Shown here: positions 41,971 through 50,257 of the stretch, one piece after another
Layout of the letters: every line of letters starts with the position of its first letter
Position numbering within the stretch: position 1 is the stretch's first letter
Source: Sulfurivermis sp040755915
GTDB taxonomy: Bacteria; Pseudomonadota; Gammaproteobacteria; Thiohalomonadales; Thiohalomonadaceae
DNA length: 64,000 nucleotides
Reading direction: 5' to 3'
Assembly (NCBI GenBank): GCA_040755915.1
Contig: JBFLWM010000041.1
Coordinates: 1 to 64,000, forward strand
Position numbers and translations under genes: made by a program
Notes under the pieces: model-generated
Database searches by the model: none
What the model was told of the DNA's origin: nothing
What the model saw: the letters and a program-made list of their open reading frames with translations, nothing else

Positions 41971-43566
41971 TCAGCTGTAGCCCGGCAGGCGCGCGATATC
42001 GACGGCGTCCACCTGTTCCGGGTCGAGATACTGGTCGGCGTACTGCTGGAACACCCGCTCCTTGATGAATACGTCGAGCAGGTCGGGGTCGAGATGGCCG
42101 TCCTGCTTCATGAAGGCCATGATGCGCAGGGTATCGGACAGTTTCTTGCCCGGCTTGTAGGGGCGGTCGCGGGCGGTGAGGGCCTCGAACACGTCGGCGA
42201 TGGCCATGATGCGCGCCTGCACCGACATCTGCTCGCGGGTGAGGCCGCGCGGGTAGCCCTGGCCGTCGATGCGTTCGTGGTGGCCGCCGGCAAACTCCGG
42301 CACGCGCTTCAGGTGCTTGGGGAAGGGCAGTGCCTCCAGCATGTTGATGGTGGCGACGATGTGGTTGTTGATCACCTGGCGCTCGTCGTCGGTCAGGGTG
42401 CCCTTGGCGATGTTGAGGTTGCGCACCTCGTCCTCGGTGAGCAGCGGGCGCACCGCGCCGGTGGCGTCGATCCAGGTGCGCCGGGCGAGGGCCTCGATGC
42501 GCGCCTGGTCTTCCGGCCGCATGAATTCGCCACCCTGGTTGGAGCGGTGGATGAAGTCGCGGTCGTCCTCCAGCTGGCGCACCGTGTCCTGGTATTCCTT
42601 CAGCAGCACGTCGGCCTGGGCCGGGTTTTCCGCGCGCTTGCGCAGCATGGCGAGCTCGGCATCGCGCTTCAGGATCTCGAAGCGCGCGTCGACCTCGTGG
42701 ATGCGATCGTAGATGGTCTCCAGCTTGGTGGACTTGTCCACCACGTATTCCGGCGTGGTGACCTTGCCGCAGTCGTGCAGCCACGCCGCCATCTCCAGCT
42801 CGTAGCGGTCGCCCTCGCTCATGGTGAAGTCGCCCAGCGGGCCGTCCTGCACCTTGGCCACCGCGTCGGCCAGCAGCATGGTGATCACCGGTACGCGGCG
42901 GCAGTGGCCGCCGGTGTAGGGCGATTTTTCGTCGATGGCGTCGGCGATGAGCTTGATGAAGGATTCGAACAGGTGCTTGAGGTCTTCGATCAGGCGCCGG
43001 TTGGTCAGCGCCACCGCCGCCTGCGAGGCCAGCGCCTCGGTCAGCCGCTGCGCCTCGGCGCTGAACGGGATCACCTGGCCGGCATCGTCCTGGGCGTTGA
43101 GCAGCTGCAGTACGCCGATGATGGCGCCTTCGTGGTTCTTCAGCGGCACGGTGAGAAAGGAGGTGGAGCGGTAGCCGGTCTTGCGGTCGAACTCGCGCGT
43201 GCCGGCGAAGTCGAATCCCGCCGCGCTGTAGGCGTCGGGGATGTTGATGGTGCAGTCGTTGAGCACCGCGTGGGTGACGACATTGTGGTGGTTGGGCTGG
43301 CCGTCGGCGCCGTACAGCGGGATGGGGGCGAAGGGGATGTCCGTGCCGGTGGTGCCGCCCATGGCGAAGTTGAGCGAGTCGGTGCGCAGGATCTCCATCT
43401 TCACCGCCTGGTTTTCCTGCACCGAGTACAGCGTGCCGCCGTCGGCATTGGTGATCTCCTTGGCGCCGAGCAGGATCATCTCCAGCAGGCGGGCGATGTT
43501 GCTTTCCGCCGACAGGGCGATGCCGATGTCGATGAGTTTCTCGATGCGTTCCAGCGGATGGTCCAT
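41971..43566 (-). CDS. GAF-HD-GYP phosphodiesterase
   Basis: The 531-residue protein starts MDHPLERIEKLIDIGIALSA at 43566 (AGGACA upstream), with a GAF domain (about 15-175) followed by a long HD-GYP domain (about 185-500). The HD-GYP part has a roughly 100-residue insertion between HDCGKVTTPEYVVDK and the HHERIDGQGYP motif, a known variant of the family with its own ligand-binding helices. It has no membrane helix. Hydrolysis of c-di-GMP is expected. It is the fourth HD-GYP gene of the window, of a different subtype from the other three, and is divergent from the TPR protein. Confidence 0.92.
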   Translation of the reverse strand: MDHPLERIEKLIDIGIALSAESNIARLLEMILLGAKEITNADGGTLYSVQENQAVKMEILRTDSLNFAMGGTTGTDIPFAPIPLYGADGQPNHHNVVTHAVLNDCTINIPDAYSAAGFDFAGTREFDRKTGYRSTSFLTVPLKNHEGAIIGVLQLLNAQDDAGQVIPFSAEAQRLTEALASQAAVALTNRRLIEDLKHLFESFIKLIADAIDEKSPYTGGHCRRVPVITMLLADAVAKVQDGPLGDFTMSEGDRYELEMAAWLHDCGKVTTPEYVVDKSTKLETIYDRIHEVDARFEILKRDAELAMLRKRAENPAQADVLLKEYQDTVRQLEDDRDFIHRSNQGGEFMRPEDQARIEALARRTWIDATGAVRPLLTEDEVRNLNIAKGTLTDDERQVINNHIVATINMLEALPFPKHLKRVPEFAGGHHERIDGQGYPRGLTREQMSVQARIMAIADVFEALTARDRPYKPGKKLSDTLRIMAFMKQDGHLDPDLLDVFIKERVFQQYADQYLDPEQVDAVDIARLPGYS

Positions 43567-43622
43567 GTCTGTGTCCTGTCGTGACGCCTGGCGCCCATTG
43601 TATCCCTGATTCTCGCCGCGCC

Positions 43623-43650
43623 ATGACACGGCGCGCCAGACTGATATAAT
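43623..43650 (+). promoter_or_regulatory. Sigma-70 promoter of the TPR/L,D-transpeptidase operon
   Basis: ATGACA at 43623-43628 and a perfect TATAAT at 43645-43650 are separated by 16 bp, 38 bp before the first gene start. This is the best vegetative promoter seen in the window. Confidence 0.65.
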
Positions 43651-43688
43651 CCCTGCCCGGTTAGCTAATTTAAACAAAAGGATAGACG

Positions 43689-44768
43689 ATGCGGCTGAGC
43701 CTGAACTGGGTGCTGGGTCTGGTCTTGCTGGCAGGCGGACCGGCACAGGCCGATACGCTGGAGGCGGCGGCCGGTCAGGTGGCGGCAGGCGACTATCGCG
43801 CGGCCCTGGCGACCCTCGATGGGCTGGAGGCGGTGGACGCGGCGGCGCCGCAGTTCCTGCGCGCCACCGCCCTGGCCGGTGCCGGCCAGCTGGAGGCGGC
43901 GGCCGCCCTGTTCGAGCGCCTCATCGCCGCCCATCCGGATTTGCCCGAGGCCTACAACAATCTCGCCGTCCTGCGCGCCCGCCAGGGCCGGCTGGACGAG
44001 GCCAGGGAGCTGCTGGAGCGCGCCCTGCGCACCGATGAGCGCTACGCCCGGGTGCACGAAAACCTGAGCACGGTATATGTGGAGATGGCGCGCAGCTCCT
44101 ATGCCAAGGCCCTGCGCCTGGAGTCCGGCGCGCAGCCGCCGCGGCTGGCGGTGCTGACGGCACTGGCCGGCGCCCCGGTGGCGGAGCCGCCCGTGCAGGT
44201 GGCCGTTGCGGCACCCCAGGCTGCGCCGGTCCCGCCCGTCGCTTCCGCCCCGCGTCCCGCACCCGCTCCGGTCCCGGCGCCCGCGGTGCCGGCCGCCCCG
44301 GTCATCGAGCCGGCGCCTGTCGTGGCGGAGCCGGCACCTGTGCCGGAGCCTGCGGTAGCCGCGGCGCCGACCGTCGCACCCGCGGCGAAGGAGCCGGCCG
44401 TCCCCGAGGTGCCGGAGGCCCTGCGTCTGGCCGTGGTCACTGCCCTGCAGGGCTGGGCGCAGGCCTGGTCGCAGCAGAATGTGGAGGCCTATCTGGCGTA
44501 CTATGATGCGGCCTATGTGCCGGAGGGGATGGCGCGTCATGCCTGGGAAGACGAGCGGCGTACCCGCCTCAGCCGCCCGGCCTGGATCAAGGTCGAGCTG
44601 GAGGATGTGCAGGTGGCGGCACCGGCCCCCGATGCCGTGGTGGTCGACCTGCGCCAGCGCTACGCGTCGCCCGGCTACAAGGACACCACCCTCAAGCGCA
44701 TGACCCTTGCGCTGCGGGATGGCAACTGGATGATCACTTCGGAAACCAGTCTCAAGGTACTGCGCTAA
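43689..44768 (+). CDS. Periplasmic TPR protein with Pro/Ala linker and Cds6/NTF2-like domain
   Basis: The 359-residue product has a signal peptide (about 1-21), TPR-like helices (about 22-150: LFERLIAAHPDLPEAYNNLA, LDEARELLERALRTDERYAR), a Pro/Ala/Val-rich flexible linker (about 160-240), and a C-terminal SnoaL/NTF2-like domain (about 245-359) of the Cds6 type found in L,D-transpeptidases. It starts the operon with the L,D-transpeptidase 6 bp downstream, whose C-terminus has a related domain, so the two probably act together in peptidoglycan cross-linking or in recruiting the transpeptidase. The linker length suits a protein spanning part of the periplasm. Confidence 0.82.
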   Translation: MRLSLNWVLGLVLLAGGPAQADTLEAAAGQVAAGDYRAALATLDGLEAVDAAAPQFLRATALAGAGQLEAAAALFERLIAAHPDLPEAYNNLAVLRARQGRLDEARELLERALRTDERYARVHENLSTVYVEMARSSYAKALRLESGAQPPRLAVLTALAGAPVAEPPVQVAVAAPQAAPVPPVASAPRPAPAPVPAPAVPAAPVIEPAPVVAEPAPVPEPAVAAAPTVAPAAKEPAVPEVPEALRLAVVTALQGWAQAWSQQNVEAYLAYYDAAYVPEGMARHAWEDERRTRLSRPAWIKVELEDVQVAAPAPDAVVVDLRQRYASPGYKDTTLKRMTLALRDGNWMITSETSLKVLR

Positions 44769-44774
44769 GCCGCC

Positions 44775-46109
44775 ATGCCGCGTTCCCGCCTCGCCAAACT
44801 GCTGTCTGCCGCCGTGCTGCTGACCCTGTCGGTCGGCCTGTACGGCGCCCATCGCTTTCAGGATGCCGACGGCGAGGCGGCGGCGCTGACCGTGCGCAGC
44901 CAGCTGGGCGAATCCGGCGAGATGGCGCTGTATCCGCGTGCCCTGGCCCGTCTGGAGGAGCGCCTGGCGCACTATCCCGAGGATTACGAGGCCAGCCTGC
45001 TGAAGGGGCTGATCCTGTTCCGCTCCGGCCGCCTGGAGGAGGCGCGGCAGGAACTGGCGCAGCTGACCGGCCGGGCCCCCAAATTCCATCTCGCCCATCT
45101 GGTGCAGGGCGATCTGCTGCTGGCCCAGACGCAGAGCGTTACCGACATCGGCGCCACGCCGCTGCTGGCGCAGCTGCAGCCGGAGGAGGAGGCGCTGGCC
45201 CAGCTGCGCGCCGAGGCGGAGGTGCGCCTCAGGGCCTACCTCGACGCCCTGCCGCAGGATCGCCTGCCGCGCGCCCTGCTGACCCTGGGCGAAGAGGTGC
45301 AGACCGCCATCGTCGTCGACAAGGAAAATCACCGCCTGTACATCTACGAGCGCCAGGGCGACGGTGAACCGCCGCGGCTGGTGCGCGACTACTACGTCAG
45401 CACCGGGCGCGCCAACGGCAACAAGGTGTTGCGCGGCGACCTGCGCACCCCGGAGGGCGTGTACTTCATCACCAGCCACATCCCGTCCAGCGCCCTGCCC
45501 GACAAGTACGGCAGCGGCGCCTTTCCGCTCAACTATCCCAACGAGCTGGACCGCCGCCTCGGCAAGACCGGCGACGGCATCTGGCTGCACGGCACCGAGA
45601 ACGCCTATTACAGCCGTCCGCCGCTGGACAGCGAGGGTTGCGTGGTGCTGCCCAATATCGACCTGAATCAGGCGGCGGCCTTCATCCGCCCCGGCGTGAC
45701 GCCGCTGGTGATCACCGCGCGGGTGGACTGGGTGGACGAGGCGGCCTGGCGCCGCGAGCGGCAGGAACTGCTCGATGCGCTCGACATGTGGGTGGCGGAC
45801 TGGACCAGCGGCGATGTGGAGCGTTACCTGTCGCACTATGCGACGGACTTCTGGAGTCCCGGCCTGGATCTGGCGAAGTGGCAGGCGCGCAAGCGCGCCG
45901 TCGCCGGCAGCAAGACCTTCCAGCAGGTGGCGCTGTCCAACCTGTCGCTGTTCGCCTACCCGCCGTCGGCCAGCAACGGCCGCGAGCTGGTGGTGGCCAG
46001 CTTCCGCCAGCATTACCGCTCCAACAACTTCAACGGCGACATGGGCAAGCGCCTGTATCTCACCCGCGAGGACGGCCGCTGGCGCGTGCTGTATGAGGGC
46101 GGCGGCTGA
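44775..46109 (+). CDS. L,D-transpeptidase (YkuD) with Cds6-type C-terminal domain
   Basis: The 444-residue periplasmic enzyme has an N-terminal signal/anchor (LLSAAVLLTLSVGLYGAH), a helical TPR-like region (about 40-160), a YkuD catalytic domain (about 175-320) and a C-terminal NTF2-like Cds6 domain (about 330-444). The catalytic motif is visible as HGTENAYYSRPPLDSEGCVV near 275-294, with the essential His and Cys. L,D-transpeptidases make 3-3 cross-links in peptidoglycan or attach lipoprotein to it. It is coupled to the TPR gene and convergent with the YdcF-like gene. Confidence 0.9.
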   Translation: MPRSRLAKLLSAAVLLTLSVGLYGAHRFQDADGEAAALTVRSQLGESGEMALYPRALARLEERLAHYPEDYEASLLKGLILFRSGRLEEARQELAQLTGRAPKFHLAHLVQGDLLLAQTQSVTDIGATPLLAQLQPEEEALAQLRAEAEVRLRAYLDALPQDRLPRALLTLGEEVQTAIVVDKENHRLYIYERQGDGEPPRLVRDYYVSTGRANGNKVLRGDLRTPEGVYFITSHIPSSALPDKYGSGAFPLNYPNELDRRLGKTGDGIWLHGTENAYYSRPPLDSEGCVVLPNIDLNQAAAFIRPGVTPLVITARVDWVDEAAWRRERQELLDALDMWVADWTSGDVERYLSHYATDFWSPGLDLAKWQARKRAVAGSKTFQQVALSNLSLFAYPPSASNGRELVVASFRQHYRSNNFNGDMGKRLYLTREDGRWRVLYEGGG

Positions 46110-46112
46110 GGC

Positions 46113-46874
46113 TCAATAACGCAGCCGATACCACAGCCGGCCCAGATATTCGTGCAGGGCCAGGCGCGTGGTGTGCAGGGCGTGCGCATCCGGCAGCAAT
46201 TGCGGCAGCAGCGGGCTGTGCGGTTTTGGCACGGCAAACACGGTGGGGGCGGCGGTGACCGTCAGGCCGGCACGCTCGAATGCCGCCACCGCCCGTGCCA
46301 TATGCCATGCATGGGTCACCAGCAGCACATGATGTTTCCCGTCGGTGTGTAATTTTCGCGCCACCTGCCGGGCGCTCTCACCGGTAGTGCGGCTGGCATC
46401 CTCCAGGCTGACATTCCCGATGCCGTATTCGTCACGCAACACTCGCGCCATCAATGCCGCCTCCGTTACCGGCTCGCCCAGCGGACTGCCGGCGGAAACC
46501 AGCAGTGGCAGGCCGGTCACCTGCTGCAGGCGGGCGCCGTAGCGCACGCGCTCCAGCGCATGGGCTGACAGTGTGTCGCCGCCATATTCGGGGGCACCCG
46601 CATAGCGGCCCGCCCCCAGTACCACGATGACCTCTGCCGCACCGGTGCGTGCCTGTTCCGGGCTGAGCGGTGGATACTGTTCGAGCTGGCGCAGCAGTGT
46701 ATTGGCCAACGGCGGCAACGCGCTCAGATAGAGCAGCAACAGGCCGCCGAGCACAAGCCAGCGGGCACGCTGCTCGCCACGCCAGTGCCACAGCCAGCCG
46801 GCCAGGGCCAGCAGCAAGGGACCGGCCGGCGGCAGCAGCATGGCCTCGAGGCTGCGGGTGAGCACGACCTCCAT
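46113..46874 (-). CDS. YdcF/ElyC-family (DUF218) membrane protein
   Basis: The 253-residue product has two N-terminal membrane helices (about 12-30 and 38-58) and a DUF218 domain (about 80-225) with VIVVLGAGRYAG near residue 82, LLVSAGSPLGEPVTEAALM near 125 and LLVTHAWHMARAVAAFERAG near 182-201. The family includes ElyC/SanA-type envelope proteins; its exact activity is unknown. The start at 46874 lies 4 bp after the lipA stop, so it is probably cotranscribed with lipA. Confidence 0.85.
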   Translation of the reverse strand: MEVVLTRSLEAMLLPPAGPLLLALAGWLWHWRGEQRARWLVLGGLLLLYLSALPPLANTLLRQLEQYPPLSPEQARTGAAEVIVVLGAGRYAGAPEYGGDTLSAHALERVRYGARLQQVTGLPLLVSAGSPLGEPVTEAALMARVLRDEYGIGNVSLEDASRTTGESARQVARKLHTDGKHHVLLVTHAWHMARAVAAFERAGLTVTAAPTVFAVPKPHSPLLPQLLPDAHALHTTRLALHEYLGRLWYRLRY

Positions 46875-46878
46875 CGCT

Positions 46879-47838
46879 TCAGCCGACCTCTTCGCCGCGC
46901 GCCTGCCGTTCCGCCTGATAGGACGAGCGCACCATCGGGCCGCTGGCGACGTTGCGGAAGCCCAGACCCCGGGCGATATCCCCCAGTTGTTTGAACTCAT
47001 CCGGCGGCACGTAGCGCTGCACCGGCAGGTGATGCGGCGACGGTTGCAGGTATTGCCCCAGGGTGAGGTGGGTGCAGCCGTGGGCGCGCAGGTCTTGCAG
47101 TACCTCGATGATCTCGTCATTGCTTTCACCAAGGCCGAGCATCAGGCCGGACTTGGTGGGGACCTGCGGATGGCGCTGTTGAAAATCCCGCAGCAGGCGC
47201 AGGGAGCCGTGATAGTCGGCGCCGGGACGCGCCTGCCGGTACAGGCGCGGCACCGTCTCCAGATTGTGGTTGAACACGTCGGGCAGGGCGGCGTCGAAGG
47301 CAGCCAGTGCGCTGTCCTCGCGGCCGCGGAAGTCGGGTACCAGGATCTCGATGCCGGTGGCGGGCGTGGCGGCGCGCACCGCCTGGATGCAGGCGGCGAA
47401 GTGGGCGGCGCCGCCGTCGCGCAGGTCGTCGCGATCCACCGAGGTGATCACCACGAAGCGCAGGCCCATGGCGGCGATGGTGGCGGCCAGGTGTTGCGGC
47501 TCATCCGTATCCAGCGGCTCCGGCCGGCCGTGGGCCACGTCGCAGAACGGGCAGCGCCGGGTGCAGATGCCGCCCATGATCATGAAGGTGGCCGTGCCGT
47601 GGCCGAAGCACTCGCCCAGATTGGGACAGGCCGCCTCCTCGCACACCGTGTGCAGCTTCTGCTCGCGCAGGATAGCCTTGAGGCGCAGCGCCTCGGGGCT
47701 GTTGGGCGCACGGGCGCGGATCCAGTGCGGCTTCTTCAGCGGCGCGGTTGTCGGCGCCACCTTGACCGGGATGCGGGAAACCTTGCTGGCGCCCTTGAGC
47801 GGATTGGGCGGAGCGATGGGTGGTTCGTCATCGTGCAT
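46879..47838 (-). CDS. lipA: Lipoyl synthase
   Basis: LipA inserts two sulphur atoms into octanoylated E2 and GcvH proteins, completing lipoate synthesis. The 319-residue radical-SAM enzyme has both iron-sulphur motifs: CEEAACPNLGEC near residue 66-77 (auxiliary cluster) and CTRRCPFC near 92-99 (SAM cluster), plus the conserved C-terminal SGPMVRSSY motif. It is transcribed on the same strand as lipB but separated from it by a divergent FHA gene and a REP element. Confidence 0.97.
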   Translation of the reverse strand: MHDDEPPIAPPNPLKGASKVSRIPVKVAPTTAPLKKPHWIRARAPNSPEALRLKAILREQKLHTVCEEAACPNLGECFGHGTATFMIMGGICTRRCPFCDVAHGRPEPLDTDEPQHLAATIAAMGLRFVVITSVDRDDLRDGGAAHFAACIQAVRAATPATGIEILVPDFRGREDSALAAFDAALPDVFNHNLETVPRLYRQARPGADYHGSLRLLRDFQQRHPQVPTKSGLMLGLGESNDEIIEVLQDLRAHGCTHLTLGQYLQPSPHHLPVQRYVPPDEFKQLGDIARGLGFRNVASGPMVRSSYQAERQARGEEVG

Positions 47839-47926
47839 AACGTGGCCTGTGACGTGGTTTTTTTAAATCCGGGGCGATTGCAGTATATTCCCCACTGCAC
47901 GCATTTTCCGGGACCAGGGGTGTGAT

Positions 47927-48313
47927 ATGGCGGCATTGATCCAGATTCGCAACAACGTCGAGGGGGTGAAGGTGTTCCTGTCGGGGGACAGTTACAGCCT
48001 GGGACGCGGCGATGGCAACGACATCGTGGTCAATGACGACCTGGCCAGCCGCGAGCATGCCCTGCTCGAACGCGTGGCCGTGCTGGGCAAGCCGAAGGAG
48101 GTGCGCTACATCATCCGCGACCTCGGCAGCACCAACGGCACCTTCGTCAATCACAAGCAGGTGAGCGAGCAGGCGCTCAACGACGGCGACGTGATCCGCC
48201 TGGGGCAGACCTTCCTGCGTTTTGCCCTGCACGAGCAGGGGGATGCGGCAGAGACCAAGGTGATCAGGAAGACCATCATCCCCGGCGTGTACATCACCAC
48301 CGAGAAGAAATAG
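47927..48313 (+). CDS. FHA-domain protein
   Basis: The 128-residue product is a single forkhead-associated domain: SYSLGRGDGNDIVVNDDLASREHALL (about 22-47) contains the phosphothreonine-binding GR and SxxH residues. RDLGSTNGTFVNHKQV (about 64-79) supplies the conserved N-G-T segment. It should bind phosphothreonine peptides. The gene is inserted on the opposite strand between lipA and lipB, which are usually adjacent or near; no kinase lies beside it. Confidence 0.9.
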   Translation: MAALIQIRNNVEGVKVFLSGDSYSLGRGDGNDIVVNDDLASREHALLERVAVLGKPKEVRYIIRDLGSTNGTFVNHKQVSEQALNDGDVIRLGQTFLRFALHEQGDAAETKVIRKTIIPGVYITTEKK

Positions 48314-48324
48314 CCCGGCCCGCC

Positions 48325-48395
48325 GCAGGAGCGAATCGTATGCGCGATACAGCGCCGGCGCGGGACGGGCTATCGCGAATACCATTCGCTCCTAC
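48325..48395. repeat. GTAG-type REP pair (GTAGGAGCG subtype)
   Basis: The left end is the variant GCAGGAGCGAATCGTATGCG and the right end is ATACCATTCGCTCCTAC. On the minus strand the terminal GTAG supplies the UAG stop of lipB (48392-48394). It separates the convergent FHA and lipB genes. Confidence 0.86.
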
Positions 48396-49006
48396 GGGTT
48401 GAGGTTTTCCTCCATCTGCACCAGCAGTTTCTCGCCTGTCGTCGCCAGATCGTCGGTCACGCCCAGGTCCCGCAGCTGTGTCACCGCGAGTCCCGGATGG
48501 CCGCAGGGGTTGATGCGGCCGAACGGCTCCAGATCCATGTCCACGTTGAGTGCCAGGCCGTGATAGCTGCAGCCGCGGCGCACGCGCAGTCCGAGGGAGG
48601 CGATCTTGGCGCCGTCCACGTAGACGCCGGGCGCATCCTGTCGCGCACAGGCCGCGATGCCGTAGTCCGCGAGCAGAGCAATCACCGCCTGTTCCATGCG
48701 ATTTACCAGTGCACGCACGCCGAGGCCGCGGCGGCGCAGATCGACGAGCAGGTACAGCACCACCTGGCCGGGGCCGTGGTAGGTCACCTGGCCGCCGCGA
48801 TCCACCTGGATGACATCGATGACGCCGGGGTTGAGCAGATGCTCCGCCTTGCCGTTGAGGCCGACGGTGAAGACCGGCGGATGTTCCACCAGCCACAGTT
48901 CGTCCGGCGTGTCGGCCGTGCGCTCCTCGGTGAAGCGCTGCATCTCCCGCCATACCGGGGCATACGTCTGCATACCGAGGCGACGGATGAGGGGAGACGA
49001 TTTCAT
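48392..49006 (-). CDS. lipB: Octanoyltransferase
   Basis: LipB transfers octanoyl groups from acyl carrier protein to lipoate-dependent enzymes, supplying the substrate of LipA. The product of about 204 residues shows GGQVTYHGPGQVV, VDGAKIASLGLRV with the catalytic lysine, YHGLALNV, and INPCGHPGL with the catalytic cysteine. The start is uncertain: ATGs at 49027, 49012 and 49006 are in frame; AGGTG is best spaced for 49006. The UAG stop belongs to a REP element. It is the last gene of the run from mreB. Confidence 0.95.
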   Translation of the reverse strand: MKSSPLIRRLGMQTYAPVWREMQRFTEERTADTPDELWLVEHPPVFTVGLNGKAEHLLNPGVIDVIQVDRGGQVTYHGPGQVVLYLLVDLRRRGLGVRALVNRMEQAVIALLADYGIAACARQDAPGVYVDGAKIASLGLRVRRGCSYHGLALNVDMDLEPFGRINPCGHPGLAVTQLRDLGVTDDLATTGEKLLVQMEENLNP

Positions 49007-49115
49007 GAACATGCGCACCTGCGGCACATGGCGATGTCCGTGGCCATGTCGATCAGGCCGCGCGCGCGGCGCACGCCTTCGTTTGCAACGTGCAACTCGT
49101 CACTGGTATCTGCCT

Positions 49116-49382
49116 TTACAGCGCCATCAGCACGCGCTCGTGCGCGGTGAGCTCGCTGTAGATGGCGTCGAGCTGTTGCTTGCTCTGCGCCTGCACCACT
49201 ATGGTGACGGAAACATATTTGCCGTTGCTGCTCGGGCGGCTGCTGACGGCCCCTTCGCGCAGCGGGCCGGCATGGCGGCCGACGATCTCCACCACCAGCA
49301 GGTCGAAGTCGGTGCCGGCGAGGCCCATGGCCTTGACGGGAAAGGGGCAGGGAAATTCGAGGTGGGCTTCTTGCGGTTGCAT
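49116..49382 (-). CDS. ybeD: YbeD-family (DUF493) regulatory protein
   Basis: The 88-residue product MQPQEAHLEFPCPFPVKAMG matches YbeD/DUF493, a small ACT-like cytosolic protein normally encoded just upstream of lipB, as here. The core VEIVGRHAGPL...GKYVSVTIVVQAQSKQQLDAIY is typical. The function is unknown; a ligand-sensing or lipoylation-related role is inferred from conserved context. It follows dat by 8 bp. Confidence 0.9.
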   Translation of the reverse strand: MQPQEAHLEFPCPFPVKAMGLAGTDFDLLVVEIVGRHAGPLREGAVSSRPSSNGKYVSVTIVVQAQSKQQLDAIYSELTAHERVLMAL

Positions 49383-49390
49383 GGCGTGAC

Positions 49391-50257
49391 TCACTGCACC
49401 TTGCCGGCGCGGAAATCCTGTTTGTAGGCGCTGTACAGCGCGCTGATGCGCTGCCACAGCGGGCCGGGCCGGCCGTCTCCTATCGGCTGGCCGTCGAGCT
49501 GCGTCACGGCGACCACTTCCCGTGTCGAGCTGGTCACCCACACCTCGTCGGCGTTGCGCAAGTCGGCCTCGCTGATGTCAGCCTCGCGGCAGGGAATGTC
49601 ATTGGCGTGGCACAGTTCCACCGCCAGGTCGCGCGTGATGCCGGGCAGCAGCAGGTTGCTCTTGGGCGGCGTGATCACCACGCCGTCGCGCACAATGAAC
49701 ACGTTGCTGGCCGAGCCCTCGGTGGCATGACCGTCGCGCAGCAGGATCGCCTCGGCGGCGCCGGCGTCGATGGCCTGCTGGCGCATCAGCACATTGGGCA
49801 GCAGGGTGATTGCCTTGATGTCGCAGTGCTTCCAGCGGATGTCGTCCACGGTAACCGCAGTGATGCCGCCCTGCACGGTGGCGCCGGGTTCGCTGAGCGG
49901 CGTGCTCATGGCGAATACGGTGGGCGGTACACCGGCCGGGAAGGCGTGATCGCGTCTGGGCGCAACGCCGCGGGTGACCTGCAGGTAGAGGGATTGATCG
50001 CCGCCGCCGTTGTGGCGGATCAGTGCGGTGAGAACGTCGCTCCACTGGCCATGATCGAGCGGATTGCCGATGCGCACGCCCTGCAGGCTGTGGTCGAGGC
50101 GCTGCAGATGGTGTTCCAGGCGGAAGGCGCGGCCGCCGTAGACCGGGATTACCTCGTACACGCCATCGCCGAACAGGAAGCCGCGGTCCATCACCGAGAC
50201 ATGGGCCTCGTGCACCGGCAGAAAACTGCCATTGAGATAGACGATCTCTTCGCTCAT
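49391..50257 (-). CDS. dat: D-amino-acid transaminase (class IV, PLP-dependent)
   Basis: The enzyme interconverts D-alanine and D-glutamate with 2-oxo acids, feeding peptidoglycan synthesis. The 288-residue product has the fold-type IV features YLNGSFLPVHEAHVSVMDRG and FLFGDGVYEVIPVYGG, the PLP-lysine segment DIKAITLLPNVLM near 143-155, and EGSASNVFIV near 177-186. A branched-chain aminotransferase or aminodeoxychorismate lyase is less likely given the neighbours dacA and ybeD. Its ATG overlaps the dacA stop by 1 bp (TGATG). Confidence 0.9.
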   Translation of the reverse strand: MSEEIVYLNGSFLPVHEAHVSVMDRGFLFGDGVYEVIPVYGGRAFRLEHHLQRLDHSLQGVRIGNPLDHGQWSDVLTALIRHNGGGDQSLYLQVTRGVAPRRDHAFPAGVPPTVFAMSTPLSEPGATVQGGITAVTVDDIRWKHCDIKAITLLPNVLMRQQAIDAGAAEAILLRDGHATEGSASNVFIVRDGVVITPPKSNLLLPGITRDLAVELCHANDIPCREADISEADLRNADEVWVTSSTREVVAVTQLDGQPIGDGRPGPLWQRISALYSAYKQDFRAGKVQ

